25,405 nt of DNA from a virus. Positions 12,414 through 21,187 of the stretch are shown here, in pieces (position 1 is the stretch's first letter; every line of letters starts with the position of its first letter). The notes under the pieces were generated by a model, which saw only the letters and a program-made list of their open reading frames with translations, searched no databases and was not told where the DNA came from. Where the stretch lies: the IMG/VR virus record IMGVR_UViG_3300021197_000422, positions 1 through 25,405 of that record. One strand, 5' to 3'. The position numbers and the translations under genes were made by a program.

Positions 12414-13109
12414 ATGAGTAACTTAAACGAAGAACATAGTTTCATCGCTCAATACTTGTTACCTAACAATAAGCTGAATCACACGAAAGTGTGGGAGTTC
12501 TTGGCATCTATACGAGGATTCAACGCTGAGGTGACTAGGGGTAAACAATACCACGACATAATGGAGGCATATGGAAGATTTAAAAGAGATAATCTACAGG
12601 ACGTTCAGGATAATGTACCTATGGCTACAACTAGCAGTGGGTTACATAATAGTGTACACTTGGATACCAATACGCAAAGCGTTAAAATCGGTATTAAAGA
12701 ACCTATAACAGAGCAAAGCATCTGTGACTGGCTAAATCAACAAGCTAGAACGAAGTTTACATTAACAGGTGAGCAGTATTCTAGTTATGATGCTGAGGAA
12801 GACAGATATATAGCTGAAATCAAAATACGTGGCAAACACTACGATAATTGTTTAATAGAATACGACAAGTTTGATACTAATGTAGAACATTCAGGTAGAA
12901 CAGGTAAAGACTTTCTTTACATAGTAGCTGTAAAGCCAAGTATATTTGTATTTAACATAACACATCTTAATAAAAAAGAGTGGAACTATCAGTGGGAGAA
13001 CCGCAAAATGCCACAGAACACAGCATTTGGTGGGAAAGATAACAAGATAGATAAAAAAGTAGGCTATATAAATACAAGTCAAGCTAAGATTGTACCTTGT
13101 TCTCTGTAA
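12414..13109 (+). CDS. Possible PD-(D/E)XK nuclease-like protein, 231 aa
   Basis: The central region reads SSYDAEEDRYIAEIKIRG, with an acidic residue followed by E-I-K about 10 residues later. That pattern, followed by LIEYDKFD and alternating strands (LYIVAVKPSIFVFNI), resembles the restriction-endonuclease fold. The N-terminal 60 residues are helical (KVWEFLASIRGF, HDIMEAYGRFKRD). Its place just before the terminase genes would fit a packaging-associated nuclease. The assignment is by pattern only. The start has a distant AAGGGG, about 14 nt away. The end overlaps the next gene by 13 nt. Confidence 0.6.
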   Translation: MSNLNEEHSFIAQYLLPNNKLNHTKVWEFLASIRGFNAEVTRGKQYHDIMEAYGRFKRDNLQDVQDNVPMATTSSGLHNSVHLDTNTQSVKIGIKEPITEQSICDWLNQQARTKFTLTGEQYSSYDAEEDRYIAEIKIRGKHYDNCLIEYDKFDTNVEHSGRTGKDFLYIVAVKPSIFVFNITHLNKKEWNYQWENRKMPQNTAFGGKDNKIDKKVGYINTSQAKIVPCSL

Positions 13110-13873
13110 ATATAAACCATAAGGACATAGGTCCTACAGATTATATTATATATACCAAAGAAGAAGCTGAATTAGCCAATATTCCCTATAAACACTGGCA
13201 AAAATCTAATCAAGGTGAGTATGCACTCACTGATGATGAATATGTAGCTAAGATTATAAAGAAAAAAGAATATGAAGCTAAGGATGGCAGAAATTCGTGG
13301 TATTATAGGTTTGCTTTTGGTTATATTATGTGGGATTCTAAATATCCTAATAAGAAACTTAATTGTGGCGGTAGAGTCACCAATACTACTATGTCAGGTA
13401 AGAACTGGCTGGAAGTAAGATGTAATTCAGAAGACTATCAAGACTTAGCTTTCTGGGCGGCAGTTACTGAGAACAGAGATGTAGCTATTGATAAAGTATA
13501 TGGTAGTGTTTCCGTAAGTAAGAGAAGGAAGCTTAAACGCCATATGAGAACGGAGAGTTTTAAAACTATGAAAAGAGATGAGGCACAGAAGATGTTGGCT
13601 TCCAATATGATGGATGCGGACTATTTTATCGAGTTAATGAAGAAGGGCGTAGACATTGCATTAAAGAAAGAAGATGTCAACGGGATAAGGGGCTTTGTTA
13701 ACGATGGTATGGAAATACACGGAATGAAAGACAAAGAAACAGTAACCGTTACTGATAGATTAGAAGCTGTACAGACTAGGTCTTTGATTGATAGTATCAA
13801 CCAAGAAGAAAATAAGCTTATAGCCACAAGAAAGCAAGAAGTTCCTATTGAGACTAAAGATGAAGAGGAATAA
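13097..13873 (+). CDS. Putative terminase small subunit
   Basis: The 258-residue protein directly precedes the large terminase, the usual place for TerS. The C-terminal part is helical and charged (RDEAQKMLASNMMDADYFIELMKKGVDIALKKEDVNGI), with the segment GMKDKETVTVTDRLEA. Small terminases recognise phage DNA and feed it to the motor. The only available start is TTG at 13097, overlapping the upstream gene; no in-frame ATG occurs for about 75 codons. Sequence-level recognition is weak, so the call rests mainly on position. Confidence 0.55.
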   Translation: MFSVNINHKDIGPTDYIIYTKEEAELANIPYKHWQKSNQGEYALTDDEYVAKIIKKKEYEAKDGRNSWYYRFAFGYIMWDSKYPNKKLNCGGRVTNTTMSGKNWLEVRCNSEDYQDLAFWAAVTENRDVAIDKVYGSVSVSKRRKLKRHMRTESFKTMKRDEAQKMLASNMMDADYFIELMKKGVDIALKKEDVNGIRGFVNDGMEIHGMKDKETVTVTDRLEAVQTRSLIDSINQEENKLIATRKQEVPIETKDEEE

Positions 13874-15385
13874 TTGCAATCAGCAGTCAAGATAGATTCC
13901 TTTGAGGAAAAATGGGCTGAGCAAAATGCTTTAAAAAAGCTGAAGAGAGACATAGGTCTTTTTGGAAGAACTATGTTCCCTACTGCTTTAAATAAGGATA
14001 TACCTCCTTTTCATAACGAGATTTATAAATCCTTGGCTGATGTGTCTTTAAAGCGGGTATTGATAGCGGCTCCGAGAGGAACTGCTAAAAGTACCGTGAC
14101 CTCCTTGATTCTACCCCTTCACAGAATAGCTTTTAAGCCATCAGCCGAGGACCTCTTTATAGTTATTATATCTGAGTCACAATCTCAGAGTATTAACTTC
14201 TTATCTAGAATAAAATACCATTTAGATAATTCTAATAATTTTAAACAAATGTTTGGAGACTATGGTGCAACAACAGCAAAAAGATGGACCAACAACGACA
14301 TTGTACTCGCTAACGGAACTCGTGTTATTGCTGTTGGTACTGGTCAGCGTGTACGTGGGTTTATTGAGGGTGATACTCGTCCTAACCTCATTATTGTAGA
14401 TGACTACGAATCAGAATTGAATGCGGCTACAGCAGAAGGAAGAGCGAAAAATAGGAAGTGGATTACGGAAGCAGTAATCCCTTCCCTGTCGGACGAGGGA
14501 CGGGTAGTTATGATTGGCACTGTTATTTCAGAGGATTGTTTCTTATATTGGGCTAAGGAATCTCCAGCTTGGAATGTTTTATGGTATGCTATCTATGGAG
14601 ACGATGGCAAATCAATCTGGGAGGAACGATTCCCTGAAGAGCGAATACTACAGATAAAAGCAGAATTTGAATCTGTTGGTAACTTAAATGGATTCTATCA
14701 GGAGTATATGAATGAAGCACAAAGCCCGGACAACGCACCGTTTAAACCACAATATATTAAACTACATCATTATACCTATAAAAGAATTGACGGACAGAAT
14801 TTACTCTTTCGGACGATTGACGGTAAAACAGAGTATAAACCTGTTGACATTTATTGCGGGATTGACCCTGCTTCTAGTCTATCTGCTAGGAGCGATTTCT
14901 TTGTTATTGCTACTATGGCTGTCGATGGTGATGGTAATAAGTATATTGTTGATATTCTCCGTGATAAACTGGACCCTGCAATCCAGCCAAGTAAGATTAT
15001 TGAAATTTATAAAAAATATAAACCTAGAAAAATGAAAATAGAGACTGTGGGCTACCAAGAGGCACTGAGGAGTAACGTGAGAAAACAGATGCTTGAAGAG
15101 AACCTATATATACCGGGACTTGAAAAAGGCATAAAACCAAGACAGAGAAAATCCGAACGATTGTTGTCCTTGGTTGCCCCACTCGCTAGAGGTGAGTTTT
15201 TCTTTAGAGCAGAAGATATACACGCTCAACAAGAATTTTTATCATACCCCAGAGGTAAACACGATGATATACTAGATGGGATATATTACGCAATAGATGG
15301 AGTTAAACCTTGTAGGCGAAAAGAATATCTTGAAGGAGAAGTAAAGAAAAAACCTAGGAAAATACTTGACTGGATGACAATGTAG
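13874..15385 (+). CDS. terL: Terminase large subunit
   Basis: The 503-residue protein is the packaging motor. Walker A is APRGTAKST (66-74), Walker B LIIVDD (173-178). The RNase H-like nuclease has an acidic strand IYCGIDPASS (D332). The C-terminal HDDILDGIYYAID is typical of TerL. It pumps DNA into the procapsid and cuts it. The start is TTG at 13874, directly after the stop codon of the upstream gene, with GAGG about 5 nt before. It is followed, after 17 nt, by the portal. Confidence 0.93.
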   Translation: MQSAVKIDSFEEKWAEQNALKKLKRDIGLFGRTMFPTALNKDIPPFHNEIYKSLADVSLKRVLIAAPRGTAKSTVTSLILPLHRIAFKPSAEDLFIVIISESQSQSINFLSRIKYHLDNSNNFKQMFGDYGATTAKRWTNNDIVLANGTRVIAVGTGQRVRGFIEGDTRPNLIIVDDYESELNAATAEGRAKNRKWITEAVIPSLSDEGRVVMIGTVISEDCFLYWAKESPAWNVLWYAIYGDDGKSIWEERFPEERILQIKAEFESVGNLNGFYQEYMNEAQSPDNAPFKPQYIKLHHYTYKRIDGQNLLFRTIDGKTEYKPVDIYCGIDPASSLSARSDFFVIATMAVDGDGNKYIVDILRDKLDPAIQPSKIIEIYKKYKPRKMKIETVGYQEALRSNVRKQMLEENLYIPGLEKGIKPRQRKSERLLSLVAPLARGEFFFRAEDIHAQQEFLSYPRGKHDDILDGIYYAIDGVKPCRRKEYLEGEVKKKPRKILDWMTM

Positions 15386-15402
15386 TCCTTAACTTTCCCC
15401 CA

Positions 15403-17574
15403 ATGGCGTACGTAGAGAGAGAAGGCGAAGTCCCCGATGACATCGTTGAAAAGACACAAGCAATATTTAAATCTTATTCTAATAAGAGAGAGCTCTGGGC
15501 AGAACACGCCCAAGAAGATGCTGAGTTCCGTTTAGGAAGGCAGTGGACTCAAGAGCAAGAAAAAACCTTACTTGAGAGGGGTCAAGCACCTCTTGTAGTA
15601 AACAGAATCCATCCAGCAGTAGAAGCCGCAAAGGCACTTCTTACTTCAGGAAAACCACAATTTAGAGTATCACCGAGAGAAGATTCCGACAATAAGGTAG
15701 CACAAGTCTTCAATGGTTTACTAGAATATATGTGGTACATATCAGATGGGACTCAGGCACTCCGCAACTGCATAGACGACTACTATACGATGGGTATGGG
15801 AGCTATGATGTGTTATATTGACCCCTTGAAAGATTATGGTCGTGGTGAAGTTTGTATTCACGACATTGACCCATTAGATGTATATATAGACCCAAATTCA
15901 AGAGATAGATTAGCAGAAGATGCAGAAAATATTATTGTTAGCCGTATGTTTACTAAAGAACAGGCTAGACAAATGTATCCTCAATACGAAGAGGCTATTA
16001 AAAATGCTGAGTCTGATTTACACACAGATAGACCGACTACACGAAGAGTTGACGACAAGGGAATTGTTTTTCCAGAAGACACTGCAACAAAAACAGATAT
16101 AAACTTTGGAGAAAGTAACGAATACATACGAGGTTATGAGCGTTATTATAAAGTATGGGTAAAGAGATATCACGTTAAAAACAATGTTGAAAAACGTGAA
16201 GAAGTGTTTCTTGAAGAAGAAATGCAAGAGTATCTTTCTAGACCTGCTGTAAAAATAAACGGACAGCCTATTACTGATGCAAAAAAAGCAGAAGGTATTA
16301 TTAGCCAATTAATGGCTCAGTATGAACAAGGATTAGCTCAAGCAGAGCAAGAGGGAACAGATGCCCCACCTATGCCTAACATAGAAGAGATAACTCACGC
16401 AGATTTAATAAATGAAGGATTAATTGAGACCGTGTCAGTTCCAGTACAAAGGGTTAAACAGTGCGTCATTATGGGAGATAAATATCTCTACTCCCGTGTA
16501 CTCCCTATGGAACATTACCCTGTTGTTGTCTTTATGAATATTCACACTAGAACACCCTACCCGGTATCTGATGTCCGAATGGTCAAAGATATGCAAGAGT
16601 ATATTAATAAGACACGGTCTCTTATTATTGCACACGCTACTACAAGTACAAACACAAAAATTTTAATACCAAGCGGTTCTGTAGATATGCAGGACTTTGA
16701 ACAAAGATGGGCTCAACCGGGAGTTGCAATAGAAGTTGATATGGATTCTGGAGCACCACAACCTGTACAGCCTACACCATTACCTAATACATTATATCAG
16801 AATGAACAGGTAGCTAAACAGGACATAGACCACGCATTGGGTTTGTATGAACTTATGCAGGGAAATGCTCAAGCGGCTCCTCATACATACAAAGCTACTG
16901 TTAGCTTAGATGAATTTGGTCAAAGAAAAATTAAATCAAAGCTACAAGACATAGAAACAGGTTTGGTTAGATTAGCAAAGGTCGCTATTCCATTAATGCA
17001 ACAACTGTATCAAGCAGAAAAAGTAATTAGAATAGTCCAGCCAAATAACAGTTTATCAGAAATTGCTATTAATAAAAAATTGTATGATGATAAAACAGGA
17101 GAGGTAAGCGTAATAAATGATATATCCAGAGGAAGTTTTGATGTTGTTGTTGTTACTGGGTCTACGTTACCAACTAACCGTTATGCACAGCTTGAAATGT
17201 ATATGGATGCTTATGAAAAAGGCATTATTGATAAGAAAGAAGTCTTGAAGAAAACTGAAGTATTTGATATGGAAGGTATCTTAGAAAGAACAGATTTAGT
17301 TGGACAATTACAAGGACAAGTAAAAACACAACAAGAAGAAATAAAGAAATTAAAAGGCGATATGCAAACCCGTGAAAGAGAAGTATATCACGCTAAGCAA
17401 AGAGCTGAGATAGAAAAATTTAAGTCGGAACTCGATAAAACCTCAACCCAATCAAAATCGGCAGGTAGATTATTCGAGAAACGCCTTGATGACGCCCTTG
17501 GACAGGTAAAGAGCGAAGTACGCAATAGCGTAGCTCAAAGTAAAAAAGAAAGTAGCACCTCTAAGTCCAATTAG
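15403..17574 (+). CDS. Portal protein (P22-like)
   Basis: At 723 residues, this protein has features of the P22-type portal: an N-terminal core with EDAEFRLGRQWTQEQ, PLVVNRIHPAVEAAKALL and YYTMGMGAMMCYIDP; a DPLDVYIDPNSRD segment; and an elongated C-terminal helical barrel with a long coiled-coil (about 640-690). The portal dodecamer forms the DNA entry vertex, binds TerL during packaging, and later joins the tail adaptor. No Shine-Dalgarno precedes the ATG at 15403 (the upstream text is CTTTCCCCCA), unlike its neighbours. Reinitiation after TerL is likely. Confidence 0.9.
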   Translation: MAYVEREGEVPDDIVEKTQAIFKSYSNKRELWAEHAQEDAEFRLGRQWTQEQEKTLLERGQAPLVVNRIHPAVEAAKALLTSGKPQFRVSPREDSDNKVAQVFNGLLEYMWYISDGTQALRNCIDDYYTMGMGAMMCYIDPLKDYGRGEVCIHDIDPLDVYIDPNSRDRLAEDAENIIVSRMFTKEQARQMYPQYEEAIKNAESDLHTDRPTTRRVDDKGIVFPEDTATKTDINFGESNEYIRGYERYYKVWVKRYHVKNNVEKREEVFLEEEMQEYLSRPAVKINGQPITDAKKAEGIISQLMAQYEQGLAQAEQEGTDAPPMPNIEEITHADLINEGLIETVSVPVQRVKQCVIMGDKYLYSRVLPMEHYPVVVFMNIHTRTPYPVSDVRMVKDMQEYINKTRSLIIAHATTSTNTKILIPSGSVDMQDFEQRWAQPGVAIEVDMDSGAPQPVQPTPLPNTLYQNEQVAKQDIDHALGLYELMQGNAQAAPHTYKATVSLDEFGQRKIKSKLQDIETGLVRLAKVAIPLMQQLYQAEKVIRIVQPNNSLSEIAINKKLYDDKTGEVSVINDISRGSFDVVVVTGSTLPTNRYAQLEMYMDAYEKGIIDKKEVLKKTEVFDMEGILERTDLVGQLQGQVKTQQEEIKKLKGDMQTREREVYHAKQRAEIEKFKSELDKTSTQSKSAGRLFEKRLDDALGQVKSEVRNSVAQSKKESSTSKSN

Positions 17575-17601
17575 AGCCTACAAAATGAAAAGGAGAAACT
17601 A

Positions 17602-18558
17602 ATGGAAGAAGATTTCGCCCCTCAAGAGGGTACCGAACCAATTAGTCCAGAAGTAACTCAAGAGCAGGGTATGACACCTGAGTCAGCGTTTGACGCTACA
17701 AAGGATAAAGCCCAGCTAGTAGATGAATTTTTCCGTGCAAATAAGGTTGAGGAAACTCAGCCCCAAGCCCCTGACGAGCCTTCACCTGTGGAGATACCTC
17801 AAGAAGGAGCAACGGCAGAACCTGCTGTTTTGGATAACGATGTCAAGCGTTACCAATACTGGCAAAGTGAAGCAGATAAAGCTCGTAATGAAAAACAAGA
17901 ACTTGAGTCTAGGCTTAATGCTCTTGAACAACAAGCTCAACCTCTTCAGCCAGAAGACGTAGAACCAGAACCAGAGGAACAGTTTCCTGAACCTCCAATG
18001 AAGCCGGGGAAACCTCGTGGATTTAGTAGACAGGACGCTATGGATGACCCTCAATCTGAATCAGCGGCTTACCTTGATGAAGTAGATAACTGGCGTGATA
18101 ATATGGATGAGTACAATAGGTTACACACTCAATATACACAAGCAGTAGTACAAGAAGAAAGACAGCGGTTGATACAAGAGAGAGAAGATATTCTTAGGCA
18201 ACAATCTGAAAAAGAACATCAAGCAAATAATATGGCTCAGATGGGAGAACATCTTACTAAAACATACGGAGCATCTCAAGACGAGATAAACCAATTTGTT
18301 CAAGTAATGGATGACCCTAAGAACATAACGGTTGATAATCTATTTCAGCTATATAGGATGCAAAATGGGGGACAACAGGCTTCAACACCTGTAACTCAAA
18401 CTGCTCCGAATGAAAGCTTCGAACAAAGAAAAAGGGCACAGCAGGTTCCAACACCTATGGGTGTTGTACCTTCTCAAACTAATTCTGGTGGAAGTGGCAG
18501 TGACTCGGTAATGGACTCTATGGTTACAGATTATAAGAACAGAAATCCTTTCGGTTAA
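17602..18558 (+). CDS. Scaffold protein
   Basis: The 318-residue protein lies between portal and capsid genes and has scaffold-like character. It has an acidic Glu/Pro/Gln-rich N-terminus (about 1-80), a coiled-coil (KARNEKQELESRLNALEQQ), a Pro/Glu-rich stretch (PEDVEPEPEEQFPEPPMKPG), further helices, and a flexible Gln/Ser/Gly-rich C-terminus. Scaffolds guide procapsid assembly and then leave or are degraded. AAGGAG lies 6 nt before the ATG. The stop codon sits inside a strong hairpin. Confidence 0.85.
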   Translation: MEEDFAPQEGTEPISPEVTQEQGMTPESAFDATKDKAQLVDEFFRANKVEETQPQAPDEPSPVEIPQEGATAEPAVLDNDVKRYQYWQSEADKARNEKQELESRLNALEQQAQPLQPEDVEPEPEEQFPEPPMKPGKPRGFSRQDAMDDPQSESAAYLDEVDNWRDNMDEYNRLHTQYTQAVVQEERQRLIQEREDILRQQSEKEHQANNMAQMGEHLTKTYGASQDEINQFVQVMDDPKNITVDNLFQLYRMQNGGQQASTPVTQTAPNESFEQRKRAQQVPTPMGVVPSQTNSGGSGSDSVMDSMVTDYKNRNPFG

Positions 18559-18566
18559 GGATTTCT
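18541..18566 (+). repeat. 10-bp stem-loop at the scaffold stop codon
   Basis: Perfect arms AGAAATCCTT (18541-18550) and AAGGATTTCT (18557-18566) flank a 6-nt loop. The scaffold stop TAA straddles the loop edge and the right arm. It lies about 8 nt before the capsid gene's ribosome site. It may set the 5' end of a processed capsid mRNA or uncouple the two genes. Confidence 0.7.
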
Positions 18567-18584
18567 ATAACTAAGGAGTAACTA

Positions 18585-19904
18585 ATGGCTAATGCTTTTA
18601 GTAACAGTACTGGTGTCGCACCTCAAGGTGTAAGCATCAATGACTCCCGCCGAATTTATAATTTTGGCGAGAGAGTTGCAGAACTCGCTCCTCAGCAGTC
18701 ACCGTTCTTTGTCTATCTTTCTAAAGTTGCGAAGGAGTCTACAGATGACCCCGTTTTCAAATTTCTTGAACAACGTCATCAGTGGCAACGTAGGAACTTT
18801 AAAGTAGAGACAGATGGAGCGGCTTATGCTAAGGATGCAACGGACGTAGCATATGACCTTACTTGTGATTATGACAAGTATGGTAACTCAGTAACAAGTG
18901 CCGCACCACTTTATATTTTAGTAGGTCAGGTATTACGTATTGCCGGTAAAGCTGTTAAAGTAACAGCTGTAACTCCCGGTAATGGCGTTGCCGCTACTTA
19001 TGATGCAAGTGATGCTAACACTCATACGGGTATAGTTGGAACAGCTCTAGAAGCTATCGCTGAAACAGACATCGAAATCGGTGCTAAGGGACAGGTAATC
19101 GGTAGTGCTTGGGGTGAAGGAACTGATGACCCTGATGGATGGAAAGATGAGATGTACTCAAGAGAAGGATACTGTCAGATTTTTAAGACAGCTATTCAGC
19201 TCTTTAGTGGTACAGCTCTAGCTACTCGTTACAGAGGTCGTCCTGATGAATATCGCAGAGTTTGGGCTGATAAGTTAATGGAACATAAAATGGATATCGA
19301 ACACGCTATGTTGTTTGGTGTTGGTTCTTCTAACGAATCAGGTTCAGGTCCTGTTAGATATACACACGGGATGGTTCCTTATACTGAGGCGAATGGTAAA
19401 GTGATGAACTTTGATTATTCAAGTTCTACTTATGACGATTTCCTAGACCAGATGCAAGTTTTCTTTGCACCTGAAACAGGTAATAGTGGTGATAAGTTAG
19501 TCTTGACTTCTCGTAAGATTCTAGCTTGGTTGCAGAAGTTATCTGCTTCTACTGGTGGTTTTTTAAAGAATACCGTTGGTGGAAACTCTCAGTACAACTT
19601 GGATGTTCAAAACATTCAAGGGCAATTTGGACACTCAGTTACAAAGATAAATACCATATTTGGTAATTTACACTTTGTTGCAGAGCCTCTTTTCAGAAAC
19701 CAAGACGAAGACATTGCTTTGGCAATCGACTTGGCTAATGTTAAGTATCGCCCACTTGCTGGTAATGGAGTATCAAGAGACACTCATATTATGACGAACA
19801 TTCAGAATAATAACGTTGATGGAAGGAAAGATATGGTTCTAACCGAAGCCGGTTTAGAAATCAGTCTACCTGAAACCCACGCTATTATGAAGTTTGTACC
19901 GTAA
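18585..19904 (+). CDS. Major capsid protein
   Basis: This 439-residue protein follows the scaffold, as expected for a major capsid protein of HK97-type fold. The N-terminal arm has RRIYNFGERVAELAPQQSPF. A beta-rich insertion lies at about residues 100-185 (PLYILVGQVLRIAGKAVKVTAV...GAKGQVIGSAW). The C-terminal A-domain-like part has LVLTSRKILAWLQKL and MVLTEAGLEISLPETHAIMKF. It forms the icosahedral shell. AAGGAG stands 7 nt before the ATG. The gene is bracketed by two strong stem-loops, consistent with high expression from a stabilised mRNA. Confidence 0.87.
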   Translation: MANAFSNSTGVAPQGVSINDSRRIYNFGERVAELAPQQSPFFVYLSKVAKESTDDPVFKFLEQRHQWQRRNFKVETDGAAYAKDATDVAYDLTCDYDKYGNSVTSAAPLYILVGQVLRIAGKAVKVTAVTPGNGVAATYDASDANTHTGIVGTALEAIAETDIEIGAKGQVIGSAWGEGTDDPDGWKDEMYSREGYCQIFKTAIQLFSGTALATRYRGRPDEYRRVWADKLMEHKMDIEHAMLFGVGSSNESGSGPVRYTHGMVPYTEANGKVMNFDYSSSTYDDFLDQMQVFFAPETGNSGDKLVLTSRKILAWLQKLSASTGGFLKNTVGGNSQYNLDVQNIQGQFGHSVTKINTIFGNLHFVAEPLFRNQDEDIALAIDLANVKYRPLAGNGVSRDTHIMTNIQNNNVDGRKDMVLTEAGLEISLPETHAIMKFVP

Positions 19905-19921
19905 ACAATAGAGGGTATATT

Positions 19922-19945
19922 ATGGGGGGTCTTCGGACCCCTCAT
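19922..19945 (+). terminator. UUCG stem-loop after the capsid gene
   Basis: A 10-bp stem (GGGGGTC / GACCCCT core, one G-U pair) with a c(UUCG)g tetraloop starts 18 nt after the capsid stop. No U-tract follows, so it may be a weak terminator, an RNase barrier or a processing site that favours capsid mRNA over downstream structural genes. Confidence 0.7.
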
Positions 19946-19961
19946 ATAACAGAGAGAGCAT

Positions 19962-20900
19962 ATGTCGTTTAGTAGTAAAATACAAAATTATACAAATAGC
20001 GTAAGTAGTGAAACTGTAGCTGACGCATTGAAAAAAGGTGTTGATTACACATTGGGTGCAATAAAAGCTATGAACCCAGATATGTTAAGACTTTTTGCTT
20101 ATAAAATTGATTTTAATAACAACACAGGTTCTAACGTAGACTGGGAGTCATCGTTTAATTTATCATACATTACAGATGTAATGAGAGGTGATAAATACTG
20201 TAGACCAGTAACAGATAGATTAGCTAATGATGTAGTAGACACATCAAGTATTTATTACGCATTAAGTGATGACCCTGTTTATTGGTTAGACGCTGAAGGA
20301 AGACTATTTGCCAAACCAGCAACTAGCACTAGTAATAAATTAAGTGTATACGGTGTTCCTGCTTCAACAGGTAGAACTATAAATGATTCTGCTGAAACAA
20401 TAACAATAACTAGTTGGGGACCTTTAAATGGAGTTAGTTATGTTGGAGCGGCTGATAAACATTTCCCAAATATATTTAAAGAATTAGTTTTGTTACACGC
20501 CGCTGAATGTATTTTAATGGAAAGATTAGCTGATTTTAGAACAAGTATTCCAGCGGGTTTAGATGCAGAATGGGCAGATGCTTTAGCAAAAGCTAAAACA
20601 CTATTTGATAGCGGTGCTAGTATTGGCGGAGATAATGCTGGTGCAAGTATGAGTGTTCAGTATTGGTTAAATGACGAAGACGAAGATATGGCTGGTACAA
20701 CTTTACAAGCTATAGGCTCTGAAATACAAAGAGCAAACTCATACGCTTTAAAATTTAAAACAGATATTGAAAAAATATCATTAGATTATCAATGGACTCA
20801 AGGTCAACTACAAATGCTTGGTCAAAAGAAACAAGAATTTATACAGTCTAATATTCAAATAGGTCCTACCGGTTCTCCAGATAAAGAGGCTAAAGTATGA
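19962..20900 (+). CDS. Virion structural protein, 312 aa
   Basis: This protein lies just after the capsid gene and before the adaptor-like pair, which suggests a head-completion or connector role. The N-terminal half is mixed (DALKKGVDYTLGAIKAMNPDM, SSFNLSYITDVMRGD), with a small beta section (RLFAKPATSTSNKLSVYGVP). The C-terminal half is helical, with FPNIFKELVLLHAAECILMERLADF and a coiled segment (YALKFKTDIEKISLDYQW). The family is not firmly recognised. The ATG at 19962 lies after AGAGAG, a modest ribosome site. Confidence 0.65.
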   Translation: MSFSSKIQNYTNSVSSETVADALKKGVDYTLGAIKAMNPDMLRLFAYKIDFNNNTGSNVDWESSFNLSYITDVMRGDKYCRPVTDRLANDVVDTSSIYYALSDDPVYWLDAEGRLFAKPATSTSNKLSVYGVPASTGRTINDSAETITITSWGPLNGVSYVGAADKHFPNIFKELVLLHAAECILMERLADFRTSIPAGLDAEWADALAKAKTLFDSGASIGGDNAGASMSVQYWLNDEDEDMAGTTLQAIGSEIQRANSYALKFKTDIEKISLDYQWTQGQLQMLGQKKQEFIQSNIQIGPTGSPDKEAKV

Positions 20901-21187
20901 AATTAAAAGAAATGATAGACAGAGTAAGACAGCATCATCCAGATATGGGTGAAGTAGAAATAATAAGAAGTTTAAATGACGCTTTAAATGACTTTGGTTC
21001 AAGAACAGAAATAATAGAATCTGTTGACCAATTCAATATAGCAAACCCTAGTGGAGAAACTAGTTATAAAGCTGGACAAAGAGTTTATCCATTAAAAAAG
21101 CACATTATAAAAGTAAAGTCCGTAGATTACGATGGTAAATCAATCAAGAAATTATTGAACAGACCCCTAGAGAGAGACTTGATATAA
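20897..21187 (+). CDS. Adaptor-like protein, N-terminal half (96 aa)
   Basis: The protein begins MKLKEMIDRVRQHHPDMGEV and continues into IIRSLNDALNDFGSR, the helical opening typical of phage head-tail adaptors (P22 gp4-like). It then has beta strands (GQRVYPLKKHIIKVKSVDYDG). It stops where such proteins normally continue; the next gene, overlapping by one base (TAATG), looks like the other half. It overlaps the upstream gene by 4 nt (ATGA). Confidence 0.6.
   Translation: MKLKEMIDRVRQHHPDMGEVEIIRSLNDALNDFGSRTEIIESVDQFNIANPSGETSYKAGQRVYPLKKHIIKVKSVDYDGKSIKKLLNRPLERDLI

Noticed and set aside
7191-13078. Shared peptide YINTS in the JAMM and nuclease-like proteins as a functional motif
   Set aside because: Only five residues, no matching surroundings and unrelated positions; likely chance.
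13621-13953. 110-aa minus-strand protein
   Set aside because: Antisense to the putative TerS and TerL genes, with Ser/Leu/Ile-rich shadow composition and no operon context.
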